Shown here in pieces: positions 7,157 through 14,258 of a stretch of 15,997 nt of DNA. The DNA is from Verrucomicrobiota bacterium (GTDB taxonomy: Bacteria; Verrucomicrobiota; Verrucomicrobiia; Chthoniobacterales; UBA10450): assembly GCA_003217965.1 (NCBI GenBank), contig QHNB01000021.1:1-15997 (forward strand), in the 5' to 3' direction. The notes beneath the pieces were generated by a model, which saw only the letters and a program-made list of their open reading frames with translations, made no database searches and had not been told where the DNA came from. Numbering within the stretch: the first letter of the stretch is position 1; the number at the start of each line of letters is the position of its first letter. Position numbers and translations under genes: made by a program.

Positions 7157-8069
7157 GCGGCGCGATTCGCTTGGTGATTTCCATCGCAAGCTCGAGCGCG
7201 GCGGCGGCATGCGAACCGGATACCTTAGGTTCGCCACCAGTGACCGCACAGACGACAAAGGATGCGATTTGCTGTCGCAACGGCTCTTCTTTTTCGATTG
7301 CCACCGGTTCGCGTATGATCTCCCTTCCCTCTTTCCGGTAAATTTCGCCGCTTTGAGTTTGATAATCGAGCGAGAGATAGGCGTCCTCCTGAAAGACGCG
7401 AATTTTGCGCATTCGCTCAGGGCTGATTCGGCTGGAAGTAATGTTCGCGATGCAGCCGCTTGCAAATCGCAGTCGCGCGTTGGCAATATCTTCTCCGCGG
7501 CTGAGCACGGGCACGCCTACGGCATCGATGTTTTCGATGGGCGAACGCACTAGGTGCAAAATGATCTCCAAATCATGAATCATCAGATCGAGGACGACTC
7601 CGATATCGGTGCTGCGATTCGGATAGGGCGAGAGTCGATGTGCTTCGATAAATCGAGGATGAGTGAGCCTTTGCTCGAGTGCGCTCAGGACAGGATTGAA
7701 ACGTTCCACATGACCGACCTGTAGAACCAGTCCGTGCGTTGCCGCCAGTTGTGTCAGTTCGCGTGCCTCCGCCATGCTCTCGGTGATTGGTTTCTCAATC
7801 AGCAAATGCTTTCCGCGTGCCAGCAGATCTTGCGCGATCGAAAAGTGCGAACTGGTCGGGGTCGCGACGGAGGCGGCGTCAACGAGCCCGGCAAATTCCT
7901 CGAGGGAATTCGTCGGCTGTACCCCAAATTTTCGTGCGTTTTCGCTCGACCGTACCGAATCGGTGTCTCGAATCGCGACGAATTCTGCGTTGGGCAGTTC
8001 CGAATAAATTCGGGCGTGGTTTCCGCCGATGTGCCCAACACCGACCACCCCCACGCGCAGCTTCTTCAT
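7149..8069 (-). CDS. Gfo/Idh/MocA-family NAD(P)-dependent oxidoreductase, GnnA-like
   Basis: The 306-residue protein begins with a Rossmann dinucleotide site, GVVGVGHIGG at 7-16, followed by EKPITES at 92-98, the family lysine motif. GHVERFNP (119-126) and DLMIHDLEI (161-169, D161 and H165) are characteristic of the branch found next to lpx genes. In Acidithiobacillus ferrooxidans such a protein, GnnA, oxidises the 3-hydroxyl of UDP-GlcNAc so that GnnB can aminate it, giving lipid A with amide-linked acyl chains at position 3. Here the gene overlaps lpxB by eight bases and fcl by four, so a role in lipid A or surface sugar synthesis is a reasonable inference. No GnnB-type aminotransferase is in view, so substrate remains open. 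The ATG at 8069 is chosen because homology begins at MKKLRVGVVG; a longer frame to 8156 lies inside fcl. Confidence 0.9.
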   Translation of the reverse strand: MKKLRVGVVGVGHIGGNHARIYSELPNAEFVAIRDTDSVRSSENARKFGVQPTNSLEEFAGLVDAASVATPTSSHFSIAQDLLARGKHLLIEKPITESMAEARELTQLAATHGLVLQVGHVERFNPVLSALEQRLTHPRFIEAHRLSPYPNRSTDIGVVLDLMIHDLEIILHLVRSPIENIDAVGVPVLSRGEDIANARLRFASGCIANITSSRISPERMRKIRVFQEDAYLSLDYQTQSGEIYRKEGREIIREPVAIEKEEPLRQQIASFVVCAVTGGEPKVSGSHAAAALELAMEITKRIAPRD

Positions 8070-9013
8070 ATGTTCGCCAATTGCCGCGCGCGATGCTTTA
8101 GGAACCAATCGTAAGTCTGGGCGATTCCGTTGCGCAATGGAATGGTCGCCTTCCAACCAAGCTTTTCGATTTTGGAAACGTCCAGTAGTTTGCGAGGGGT
8201 GCCGTCCGGTTTGGAACGATCCCAGCTTAGATCGCCTTCGAAGCCGACGATTTCACCAATCAATTCTGCCAAACAGCGAATCGAGATGTCCTCGCCGCAA
8301 CCCACGTTGATTATCTCAGGCGAATCATAGTTCTCGAGCAAAAACAAAACGGCCGAGGCGAAATCATCAACCTGTAGAAATTCGCGCCGCGGTTCGCCCG
8401 TGCCCCAGACCACAAGTTCGCGCTGGCGAGTGACTTTTGCTTCATGCGCTTTGCGCAACAGTGCGGCCAAGACATGCGAGGTCTCCAGGTCGAAATTATC
8501 GCCCGGACCGTAAAGATTCGTCGGCATTACCGAGATAAAATTCGTGCCGTACTCCTGAGCAAAGGCCTGGCAGAGTTTGATTCCTGCAATTTTCGCAATG
8601 GCATATGCTTCGTTTGTCGGCTCGAGCGGCCCCGTCAATAACGCACTCTCGGGAATCGGTTGCCGCGCTAACTTGGGATAGATGCAGGAGCTCCCGAGAA
8701 ATACCAGTTTTCGGACGCCGGATTCGTGGGCAGCGGAAATGGCGTTATTCTGCACCTCCACATTTTCGATCAAGAACTCGACCGGTGCATCGCTATTCGC
8801 TTTGATTCCGCCAACCCGGGCGGCTGCGAGCACGACAATATCGGGCTTCTCTTGTGCAAAAAAATTCCGGACCACGCTTTGATCGCGCAAGTCGAGCTCC
8901 GAATGCACTCGTGTGATCAGGTCGCTAAAACCTCTGGTACGAAGAAGTCGCACGATCGCGCTACCAACCAATCCACGGTGACCAGCAACGTAGATTTTAT
9001 CCGAAAGCTTCAT
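8066..9013 (-). CDS. fcl: GDP-L-fucose synthase
   Basis: Cytoplasmic epimerase/reductase of the extended short-chain dehydrogenase family. It converts GDP-4-keto-6-deoxy-D-mannose to GDP-L-fucose with NADPH. The 315 residues are close to the E. coli length. The nucleotide site GHRGLVG is at 11-17, the catalytic SSC in GSSCIYP at 107-113, YAIAK at 137-141 (Y137, K141) and H180 in NFDLETSHV; the Cys and His positions match those known for the epimerisation step. RREFLQVDD at 209-217 is also typical. The partner GDP-mannose 4,6-dehydratase gene is not in the window and would have to lie elsewhere. It appears to be the first gene of the fcl-oxidoreductase-lpxB unit, with a four-base ATGA overlap to the next gene. 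No Shine-Dalgarno sequence is visible before the ATG. Confidence 0.95.
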   Translation of the reverse strand: MKLSDKIYVAGHRGLVGSAIVRLLRTRGFSDLITRVHSELDLRDQSVVRNFFAQEKPDIVVLAAARVGGIKANSDAPVEFLIENVEVQNNAISAAHESGVRKLVFLGSSCIYPKLARQPIPESALLTGPLEPTNEAYAIAKIAGIKLCQAFAQEYGTNFISVMPTNLYGPGDNFDLETSHVLAALLRKAHEAKVTRQRELVVWGTGEPRREFLQVDDFASAVLFLLENYDSPEIINVGCGEDISIRCLAELIGEIVGFEGDLSWDRSKPDGTPRKLLDVSKIEKLGWKATIPLRNGIAQTYDWFLKHRARQLANI

Positions 9014-9303
9014 CTACGGGTATCCACTTAGCATTTTCTCTTCTTCGACCGCACGCAATGTTCGCTTAACATCAAAGAAAAGCGGACCCTTTCACAGAGG
9101 CCTCCAGATTACGCATTTTATTCGGCGCGTTCGGCTTTTTCTTGCGGTTCAATTTCGCCCGGACACAGCTGAAGTCGATTTTATCCCCACGACAATCGGA
9201 GTGGATTCGGGTAATGAGCTTAATTCCATGCCTTTAACCCACAGGAGGAGAACGACCCACGCGAAGTAATTGCTTTAGCGGAAAGTATTGAGATGTTTAA
9301 AGG
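9014..9303. other. Divergent intergenic region between fcl and ribBA
   Basis: This 290 bp spacer must hold the promoters of fcl (leftward) and ribBA (rightward), but I see no clear -35/-10 pair for either. The conserved FMN riboswitch core was looked for upstream of ribBA and not found. AGGAGG occurs at 9243-9248, about 55 bases before the ribBA ATG and next to no start codon on a long frame. A 13-codon frame runs from ATG 9228 to TAA 9269. A 5-codon frame (MFKGC) runs from ATG 9293 to TAG 9310 and overlaps the ribBA start in another frame. Either could be a leader peptide, but neither is supported by composition or length. Confidence 0.4.
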
Positions 9304-10524
9304 ATGCTAGTTGAAACAGCAGCAGAGCTTTTGGAATTCGATACGATCGACGATGTTATTGCTGATATCGCAGCAGGCAAAATCGTCATCGTCACTGACG
9401 ACGCTGATCGCGAAAACGAAGGCGATTTGGTAATGGCGGCGGAAAAGGCAACGCCGCAAACGATCAACTTTATGGCCACGCATGGCCGCGGTTTGATTTG
9501 TGTGCCGATTTCAAACGAGCGGGCCGAACAGTTGGGGCTTCAGCGTATGGTTGTGGAAAACCGTGAGATGCATCGCACCGACTTCACTGTCTCAGTCGAT
9601 TCCGCAGCGGGTGTGACAACTGGCATCAGCGCCCACGACCGGGCAAAAACAATTCGGACAATCGCAAATCCAAATTCAGAGCCGAACGACCTGGTTCAAC
9701 CTGGCCACGTCTTTCCGTTGCGGGCCAAGGATGGCGGCGTCCTCCGGCGCGCCGGTCACACCGAAGCGGCAGTTGACCTCGCTACCATGGCTGGTCTCGA
9801 ACCCGCCGGCGTGCTTTGCGAAATCTTGCACGATGACGGCACGATGGCGCGTTTGCCCGAACTGATGCAGGTCCGTAAAAAACACGGACTGCGAATCTGC
9901 ACAATCCAAAGCTTGATCGCCCATCGGCGTGTTCGGGAAAAGCTCATCGAGCGCGAGCAGATTGTGAGGCTGCCGACCGACTACGGCGAATTCGATTTGC
10001 ATCTTTATCGATCGAAGCTCGATGGCGCGCATCACCTCGCGCTCGTCAAGGGGACTATTTCACCCGACAAACCGACTTTAGTACGGGTACATAGCGAATG
10101 TCTCACCGGCGACGTCTTCGGATCGCGCCGGTGCGACTGTGGAAATCAATTACACGCGGCTCTCCGGCAAATCTCTGAGGAAGGCGATGGTGTGCTTGTT
10201 TACATGCGCCAGGAAGGACGCGGGATTGGATTGGCCGCAAAGATTCACGCCTACAAATTGCAAGAGGAAGGTCTCGACACGGTCGAGGCGAATACCAAAC
10301 TCGGCTTCCCGGTGGACCTGCGTGATTATGGACTTGGGGCGCAGATTCTATTCGATCTCGGCGTGAGGCAGTTTCGCTTCCTTACCAATAATCCGAAGAA
10401 GGTGATCGGTCTTGAGGGTTACGGCATTCAAATGATTGAGCAGGTACCGATTCGCAGTGAAGCGAATCCGGATAACGCGAAGTACCTTCAGACGAAGAAA
10501 ATAAAAATGGGTCACTTGCTTTAG
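9304..10524 (+). CDS. ribBA: Bifunctional 3,4-dihydroxy-2-butanone-4-phosphate synthase / GTP cyclohydrolase II
   Basis: Supplies both precursors of riboflavin: the RibB half makes dihydroxybutanone phosphate from ribulose 5-phosphate, and the RibA half opens GTP to the pyrimidinone intermediate. Residues 13-205 form RibB with DDADRENEGD at 32-41, THGRGLIC at 59-66, and HTEAAVDL at 152-159. Residues 215-406 form RibA with the zinc ligands C266, C277 and C279 in HSECLTGDVFGSRRCDCGNQ and the catalytic QEGRGIGL at 303-310, followed by DLRDYGLGAQIL. The 406-residue length is normal and both halves keep their key residues, so both activities are expected. An in-frame TAA at 9298-9300 makes the ATG at 9304 the earliest start. 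RibH follows after 27 bp; ribD and riboflavin synthase ribE are not in the window. Confidence 0.97.
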   Translation: MLVETAAELLEFDTIDDVIADIAAGKIVIVTDDADRENEGDLVMAAEKATPQTINFMATHGRGLICVPISNERAEQLGLQRMVVENREMHRTDFTVSVDSAAGVTTGISAHDRAKTIRTIANPNSEPNDLVQPGHVFPLRAKDGGVLRRAGHTEAAVDLATMAGLEPAGVLCEILHDDGTMARLPELMQVRKKHGLRICTIQSLIAHRRVREKLIEREQIVRLPTDYGEFDLHLYRSKLDGAHHLALVKGTISPDKPTLVRVHSECLTGDVFGSRRCDCGNQLHAALRQISEEGDGVLVYMRQEGRGIGLAAKIHAYKLQEEGLDTVEANTKLGFPVDLRDYGLGAQILFDLGVRQFRFLTNNPKKVIGLEGYGIQMIEQVPIRSEANPDNAKYLQTKKIKMGHLL

Positions 10525-10551
10525 GCAAGCGGCCTTGCGAGTCTCGTTTCA

Positions 10552-11031
10552 ATGTCGAATGCCCCGCCGCCGCGCCCGCGTGTCGTTGCCGGCAAACGCA
10601 GGTTTGTGATTGTCTCGAGCAAATTCAACGCCCGTTACGTACAGGGCTTGGTTGATCACGCCCTGGACGAATTTCGCAAACAAAGTCCTGATGCCGATCT
10701 GACCTGTTATCGAGTCCCTGGTGCTTTTGAAATCCCGGTCGTGGTGCAAGATATCGCGGCAAACAAGCGGGCGGACGCTATTTTAGGCGTAGGCGTAATT
10801 CTTAAGGGACACACCGAACATGCCGAGAATCTTGCACGCTCGATAACAGACGCGCTTCAGCGCATTGCGCTCGAGCACGGCGTGCCCGTGATTCATTGCG
10901 TGCTCAGTCTCGATAGTGAAGAACAGGCACGTGAACGTTGTCTGAAAGAAAGTATTAATCGTGGGCGAGAGGCAGCCCGGGCGGCGATCGAAATGGCGAA
11001 CGTGATGGCCGATCTTCACGCCAAACCGTAA
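10552..11031 (+). CDS. ribH: 6,7-dimethyl-8-ribityllumazine synthase
   Basis: Condenses dihydroxybutanone phosphate (product of the upstream ribBA) with the ribitylamino-pyrimidine to give lumazine, the substrate of riboflavin synthase. The 159 residues include SSKFN at 22-26, VPGAFEIP at 55-62, GVILKGHTEHAENL at 81-94 with the expected catalytic His at H90, and CVLSLDSEEQARERC at 116-130. Compared with well-studied enzymes, the usual TPHFDY is TEHAENL. The G-rich GGKAGNKG phosphate-binding loop is replaced by CLKESINRG, while R129 falls where the catalytic arginine is expected. The overall pattern still clearly belongs to the family and the operon position supports the call. The gene ends two bases before the nusB start. 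Confidence 0.93.
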   Translation: MSNAPPPRPRVVAGKRRFVIVSSKFNARYVQGLVDHALDEFRKQSPDADLTCYRVPGAFEIPVVVQDIAANKRADAILGVGVILKGHTEHAENLARSITDALQRIALEHGVPVIHCVLSLDSEEQARERCLKESINRGREAARAAIEMANVMADLHAKP

Positions 11032-11033
11032 CA

Positions 11034-11486
11034 ATGGGTCGACGTCGAGAAGCGCGCCAGGCGGCGCTGCAATATCATTTCTGGCGCGATATGCAGCGCG
11101 GCGCCGGTCCAGAGCGGATGGAAGATTTCTGGGAGTTCCTCCCGACAAAGCCGCGTATCCGGGCATTCGCCCAGCCCCTTATTGACGGAATGAACGCCCA
11201 TCTGGATGAAATCGACGAACGGATTCGCCGCTATTGCGAGAACTACGAATTACGTCGTATCTCCGGAGTCGATCGCAATGTCCTCCGGCTTGCCATCTAC
11301 GAAATGCTTTTTCGAGAGGACATTCCGCCTGTTGTCTCAATCAATGAAGCAATTGAACTCGCGAAAAAATTTGGAGGCGCAGAATCAGGCCGCTTCGTCA
11401 ATGGGATTCTGGATCGCGTCAAAGACGATCTCACCCGGCCATTACGCGAACCGGTATCGCGTAAACCAGCGGACGAGGGCGGGTAG
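11034..11486 (+). CDS. nusB: Transcription antitermination factor NusB
   Basis: RNA-binding factor that, with NusE (ribosomal protein S10), binds boxA RNA and supports antitermination of rRNA operons. The 150-residue all-helical protein starts with MGRRREARQAALQ, the basic helix typical of the family. It continues with NYELRRISGVDRNVLRLAIYEMLF at about 69-92 and VSINEAIELAKKFGGAESGRFVNGILD at about 101-127, the two best conserved regions. The C-terminal 20 residues are polar and probably disordered. The gap to ribH is only two bases (TAACAATG). The ribH-nusB pairing is common in bacteria, probably because both were placed in one transcription unit early. No Shine-Dalgarno sequence is evident; coupling to ribH translation would explain expression. 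Confidence 0.95.
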   Translation: MGRRREARQAALQYHFWRDMQRGAGPERMEDFWEFLPTKPRIRAFAQPLIDGMNAHLDEIDERIRRYCENYELRRISGVDRNVLRLAIYEMLFREDIPPVVSINEAIELAKKFGGAESGRFVNGILDRVKDDLTRPLREPVSRKPADEGG

Positions 11487-11544
11487 AGCTAGCCTCAATT
11501 GCCAAGGTGCGGGCGATTTTTGAACCGCGCTGTCTGTTTGAATT

Positions 11545-12393
11545 GTGAATTTTTTCAAGAACATCATCGAAAAATTTGCCGGCAAGCCGGTCGATTGGGA
11601 CGAACTGGAGGAGTCTCTTATTCGCTCCGACATCGGCGTTCCAATGACTCTTCGCATTCTTCAATCACTGCAGGTGCGCGATGCTCGCTCTCGGATCACT
11701 TCCGCCGATATTGCGGAAGTCGCACGTGAAGAAATAGGCCGGATCCTACCAATTAATCCGCCGCCGATCCGTCCCCTCCCGGCGCATCCAAAAGTGTTTT
11801 TGATAGTCGGTGTCAATGGCACCGGTAAAACCACTTCAATCGCAAAACTGGCGCATTTTTTGCAAACAAAACGTCACAGTGTCTTGCTGGCGGCGGCCGA
11901 TACCTTCCGCGCGGCTGCGATCGAACAGTTAGCAATCTGGGCCGAACGCATCGGTGTGGAAATGATGCGGGCGCCATACAACGCCGATCCGGCGGCGCTT
12001 TGCTATGAGGCCTATCAAGCGGCGGACAAAAACAACATCGAGTTCCTGCTTTGCGACACAGCGGGCCGACTGCACACCAAAATGAATTTGATGGCCGAGC
12101 TCGGCAAAGTAAAACGCAGCTTGGCCAAGAACGACCCGAAAGCGCCCCATGAAACATTGCTGGTTGTCGACGCCACCACTGGCGGAAACGCGCTCACTCA
12201 AGCGCGCCAGTTTCACCAGGCCATCGGATTGACTGGCCTGATCGTGACGAAGCTGGATGGTAGCGGCAAAGGCGGAGTGGTTGTTGCCATTCAAGATGAG
12301 CTGGGAATTCCAACACGCTTTGTCGGCACGGGCGAGAAGCTACAAGATTTCAAGGAATTCTATGGCAGCGAGTTTGTCCGGAATATGCTTTAA
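11545..12393 (+). CDS. ftsY: Signal recognition particle receptor FtsY, minimal NG form
   Basis: SRP-family GTPase that receives Ffh-ribosome complexes at the inner membrane for co-translational insertion. The 282 residues are only the N and G domains. The P-loop GVNGTGKTT is at 89-97, DTFRAAA at 119-125, DTAGRLHTKMNLM at 171-183, TKLDGSGKGG at 235-244 and the GTGEKLQDF closing motif at 261-269. There is no acidic A domain as in E. coli FtsY (497 residues), so membrane contact probably relies on the short helix MNFFKNIIEKF at the N-terminus; that is inference. The GTG at 11545 is the earliest possible start of this kind because an in-frame TGA sits at 11539-11541, and homology begins at once. 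It lies 58 bp after nusB. Confidence 0.95.
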   Translation: MNFFKNIIEKFAGKPVDWDELEESLIRSDIGVPMTLRILQSLQVRDARSRITSADIAEVAREEIGRILPINPPPIRPLPAHPKVFLIVGVNGTGKTTSIAKLAHFLQTKRHSVLLAAADTFRAAAIEQLAIWAERIGVEMMRAPYNADPAALCYEAYQAADKNNIEFLLCDTAGRLHTKMNLMAELGKVKRSLAKNDPKAPHETLLVVDATTGGNALTQARQFHQAIGLTGLIVTKLDGSGKGGVVVAIQDELGIPTRFVGTGEKLQDFKEFYGSEFVRNML

Positions 12394-12703
12394 CGTGTCA
12401 TTCTGAGCGAAGCGAAGGATCTCACAAATCACTCGAACAACGCAGCGGGTTCTGCGACACGACAGCGGAATTCATGAGCGAGATAGTTACGGTTTCGCCG
12501 TCTGTGAATCGAAGTCCCTCGGCCACGGAACATCGCCAGCAGCGGCGCTTCCCGCTGACACCATGGCAAGCAATAGCGGGAAAAGAGCGGGGTCGCACCT
12601 CACACTGGTAGTTTTTTCGTAGCCGCTCTCCAATTTGCAAGCCATCAGCAATCCGCTGCAGCAAACAGCGACTTTTGCCTCAAATATGCTTTGATCTAAA
12701 GCC
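12394..12703. other. Intergenic region after ftsY with repeat-like sequence and inverted repeats
   Basis: No gene on the plus strand is convincing in these 310 bases. The first 30 carry a repeat-like sequence listed separately. Further on there are two perfect inverted repeats: TTCCCGCT (12549-12556) with AGCGGGAA (12575-12582), and AGAGCGG (12584-12590) with CCGCTCT (12623-12629). A six-T run lies at 12612-12617 inside the loop of the second, so neither is a classic terminator. Two minus-strand frames cross the region (12422-12664, and 12487 running into the transporter gene to 12843), but neither encodes a family I know. No promoter of good quality was found before the transporter. Confidence 0.45.
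12396..12423. repeat. Probable dispersed intergenic repeat element
   Basis: Three bases after the ftsY stop codon begins a 28-base sequence with TGTCATTCTGAG, then GCGAAGCGAAGG, then ATCTC. From general knowledge, near-identical sequences recur between genes in many unrelated bacterial genomes, often in many copies and in either orientation. Only one copy is in this window, so its repeated nature cannot be shown from the sequence itself. Confidence 0.5.
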
Positions 12704-14200
12704 GTGACGCAAGCTACTCCGCCTGCTCCAGCTTTGGAAGAACCGGTCGGGCCCATTGAAATGGGCGGACTGCGAGGATTTGTAGCGAAGTTTACCGTCC
12801 TCAGAGGCGCGCAACGGGAGCTGTGGCTGACGTTCCTGATCAAGTTCCTGATCTACACCGCGTATTCGATCACGAACAAGACGATGGTGCTGTGGCTGTC
12901 GAAGGACCTTGGGTTCAACGATCAGGCGGCAGGCGCGTTGGTTGGCTGGGTCTGGGCCCCGGCAATGACGGTGTTTACGTTGCTCGCTGGATCAGTAACT
13001 GACGCGATCGGCTTACGGCGCACATTCTTCCTCGGCGTCATTATCTGCACCATAGCGCGCAGCGTGATGGTGGTGACGACGATTCCGGTGCTCGCATTCG
13101 CGTGCGGCGTTCTTCCGCTCGCGGTCGGCGAGGCGCTTGGCACGCCCGTATTGCTAGCAGCCACGCGGCGCTACTCCACAACCGCCCAGCGCTCGATTTC
13201 TTTCTCGATCATCTACATGGTGATGAACATCGGCTACATCGCCGCCGGTTGGATTTTCGACTATGTCCGCCAGCTAAATCTTCGTTTCAGCATAGGCGGT
13301 TTTGAACCAACGACGCACCAACAACTGTTCATCGTCAGCCTGCTCTTCGAGATCCTGCTTTTTCCGACAATCTACTTCCTGCGTCGGAGTGGAGAAGGGA
13401 AGGCCGAGCCTGCGATTGTGCATCGGAGCAATGCGAAATTCTGGAGCCGGCTTGCCGAGACGGTGCGGCAAAGTGCGGGCGATACGATCAACCTTTTTCG
13501 CCGGCTGATCGGCCAGTCCGGGTTCTATCGCCTCCTCGTCTTCTTCCTCTTCATTGGTTTCCTGAAAGCCATCTTTCTCCAGATGGATTACGTCTTCCCG
13601 AAGTGGGGCGACCGCGAACTCGGACTGCATGCACCCGTGGGCAAACTTTCGGCGATCAACTCGATCATTATCATTTTGCTCGTCCCGTTGGTCGGTGCCC
13701 TGACACAACGCTTTGCCGCTTATCGGATGGTGATAATCGGGGGAACAATTTGCGCGGCTGGAGTATTTATTATGGCGCTACCCACGGAATGGTTTTTGCC
13801 TGCCGTCAACAGTGGGATTGGGCAGTGGCTTGGTCACGTCTACCTCGGGGTGAAAGGCAGCATTCATCCCTACTACATTATGGCTGCGGCTTACCTCACG
13901 GTGTTCTCGGTGGGAGAGGCGTTTTATTCACCTCGCGTTTACGAGTACGCGGCAGCAATCGCGCCACCAGGTCAGGAAGCCTCCTATGGTTCGCTGGCGT
14001 ATTTGCCGTTTCTCGTTGGCAAGCTTCTCGTTGGGACTGGCGGTTGGTTCTTGGCAGCGTTCTGTCCCGAAAATGGCCCGCGTCATTCGGCAACCATGTG
14101 GTTTATCTTCGCCCTTGCCGCATCCGTAGCTCCGCTCGGATTGCTCCTGCTCCGCCGCTACATTCGAGTCCCCGAAGCCGGGCGACGAGATTTTAGTTAG
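12704..14200 (+). CDS. Major facilitator superfamily transporter, substrate unknown
   Basis: Polytopic inner-membrane carrier of 498 residues with about 12 predicted helices, visible for example at 42-64, 78-98, 107-120, 125-150, 165-185, 207-226, 274-294, 317-335, 342-358, 390-407, 430-452 and 464-483. The MFS signature GSVTDAIGLRR is at 96-106 in the loop between the second and third helices. The segment GEAFYSPRVYEYAAAIAPPGQEASYGSLAYLPF at 404-436 recalls proton-dependent oligopeptide-type carriers, but no substrate motif allows a firm choice. The GTG at 12704 gives a 40-residue cytoplasmic head; an ATG at codon 20 (12761) is an alternative start. An in-frame TGA at 12692-12694 rules out anything further upstream. 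The gene is isolated by 310 bp on its left and followed by msrB after 58 bp. Confidence 0.88.
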   Translation: MTQATPPAPALEEPVGPIEMGGLRGFVAKFTVLRGAQRELWLTFLIKFLIYTAYSITNKTMVLWLSKDLGFNDQAAGALVGWVWAPAMTVFTLLAGSVTDAIGLRRTFFLGVIICTIARSVMVVTTIPVLAFACGVLPLAVGEALGTPVLLAATRRYSTTAQRSISFSIIYMVMNIGYIAAGWIFDYVRQLNLRFSIGGFEPTTHQQLFIVSLLFEILLFPTIYFLRRSGEGKAEPAIVHRSNAKFWSRLAETVRQSAGDTINLFRRLIGQSGFYRLLVFFLFIGFLKAIFLQMDYVFPKWGDRELGLHAPVGKLSAINSIIIILLVPLVGALTQRFAAYRMVIIGGTICAAGVFIMALPTEWFLPAVNSGIGQWLGHVYLGVKGSIHPYYIMAAAYLTVFSVGEAFYSPRVYEYAAAIAPPGQEASYGSLAYLPFLVGKLLVGTGGWFLAAFCPENGPRHSATMWFIFALAASVAPLGLLLLRRYIRVPEAGRRDFS

Positions 14201-14258
14201 GACGACCGCATAGTCGGGAAATTTGGTGCGGGCGTAACGGCTTGCGGTATATTTTGGG

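Noticed and set aside
7157..7486. N-terminal extension of lpxB by 110 residues
   Set aside because: The extension overlaps the oxidoreductase gene, is basic and low in structure, and LpxB homology begins at the GTG at 7156.
9014..9303. FMN riboswitch before ribBA
   Set aside because: Expected from the pathway, but the conserved core sequences are not present on the plus strand.
9221..9310. Gene remnant in the frame ending MFKGC
   Set aside because: The frame upstream of its ATG reads like protein for about 20 codons, but it has no start codon, follows several stops, and matches nothing I know.
12584..12629. Inverted repeat as the ftsY terminator
   Set aside because: The T-run lies within the loop, not after the stem, and the structure is 190 bp downstream of the stop codon.
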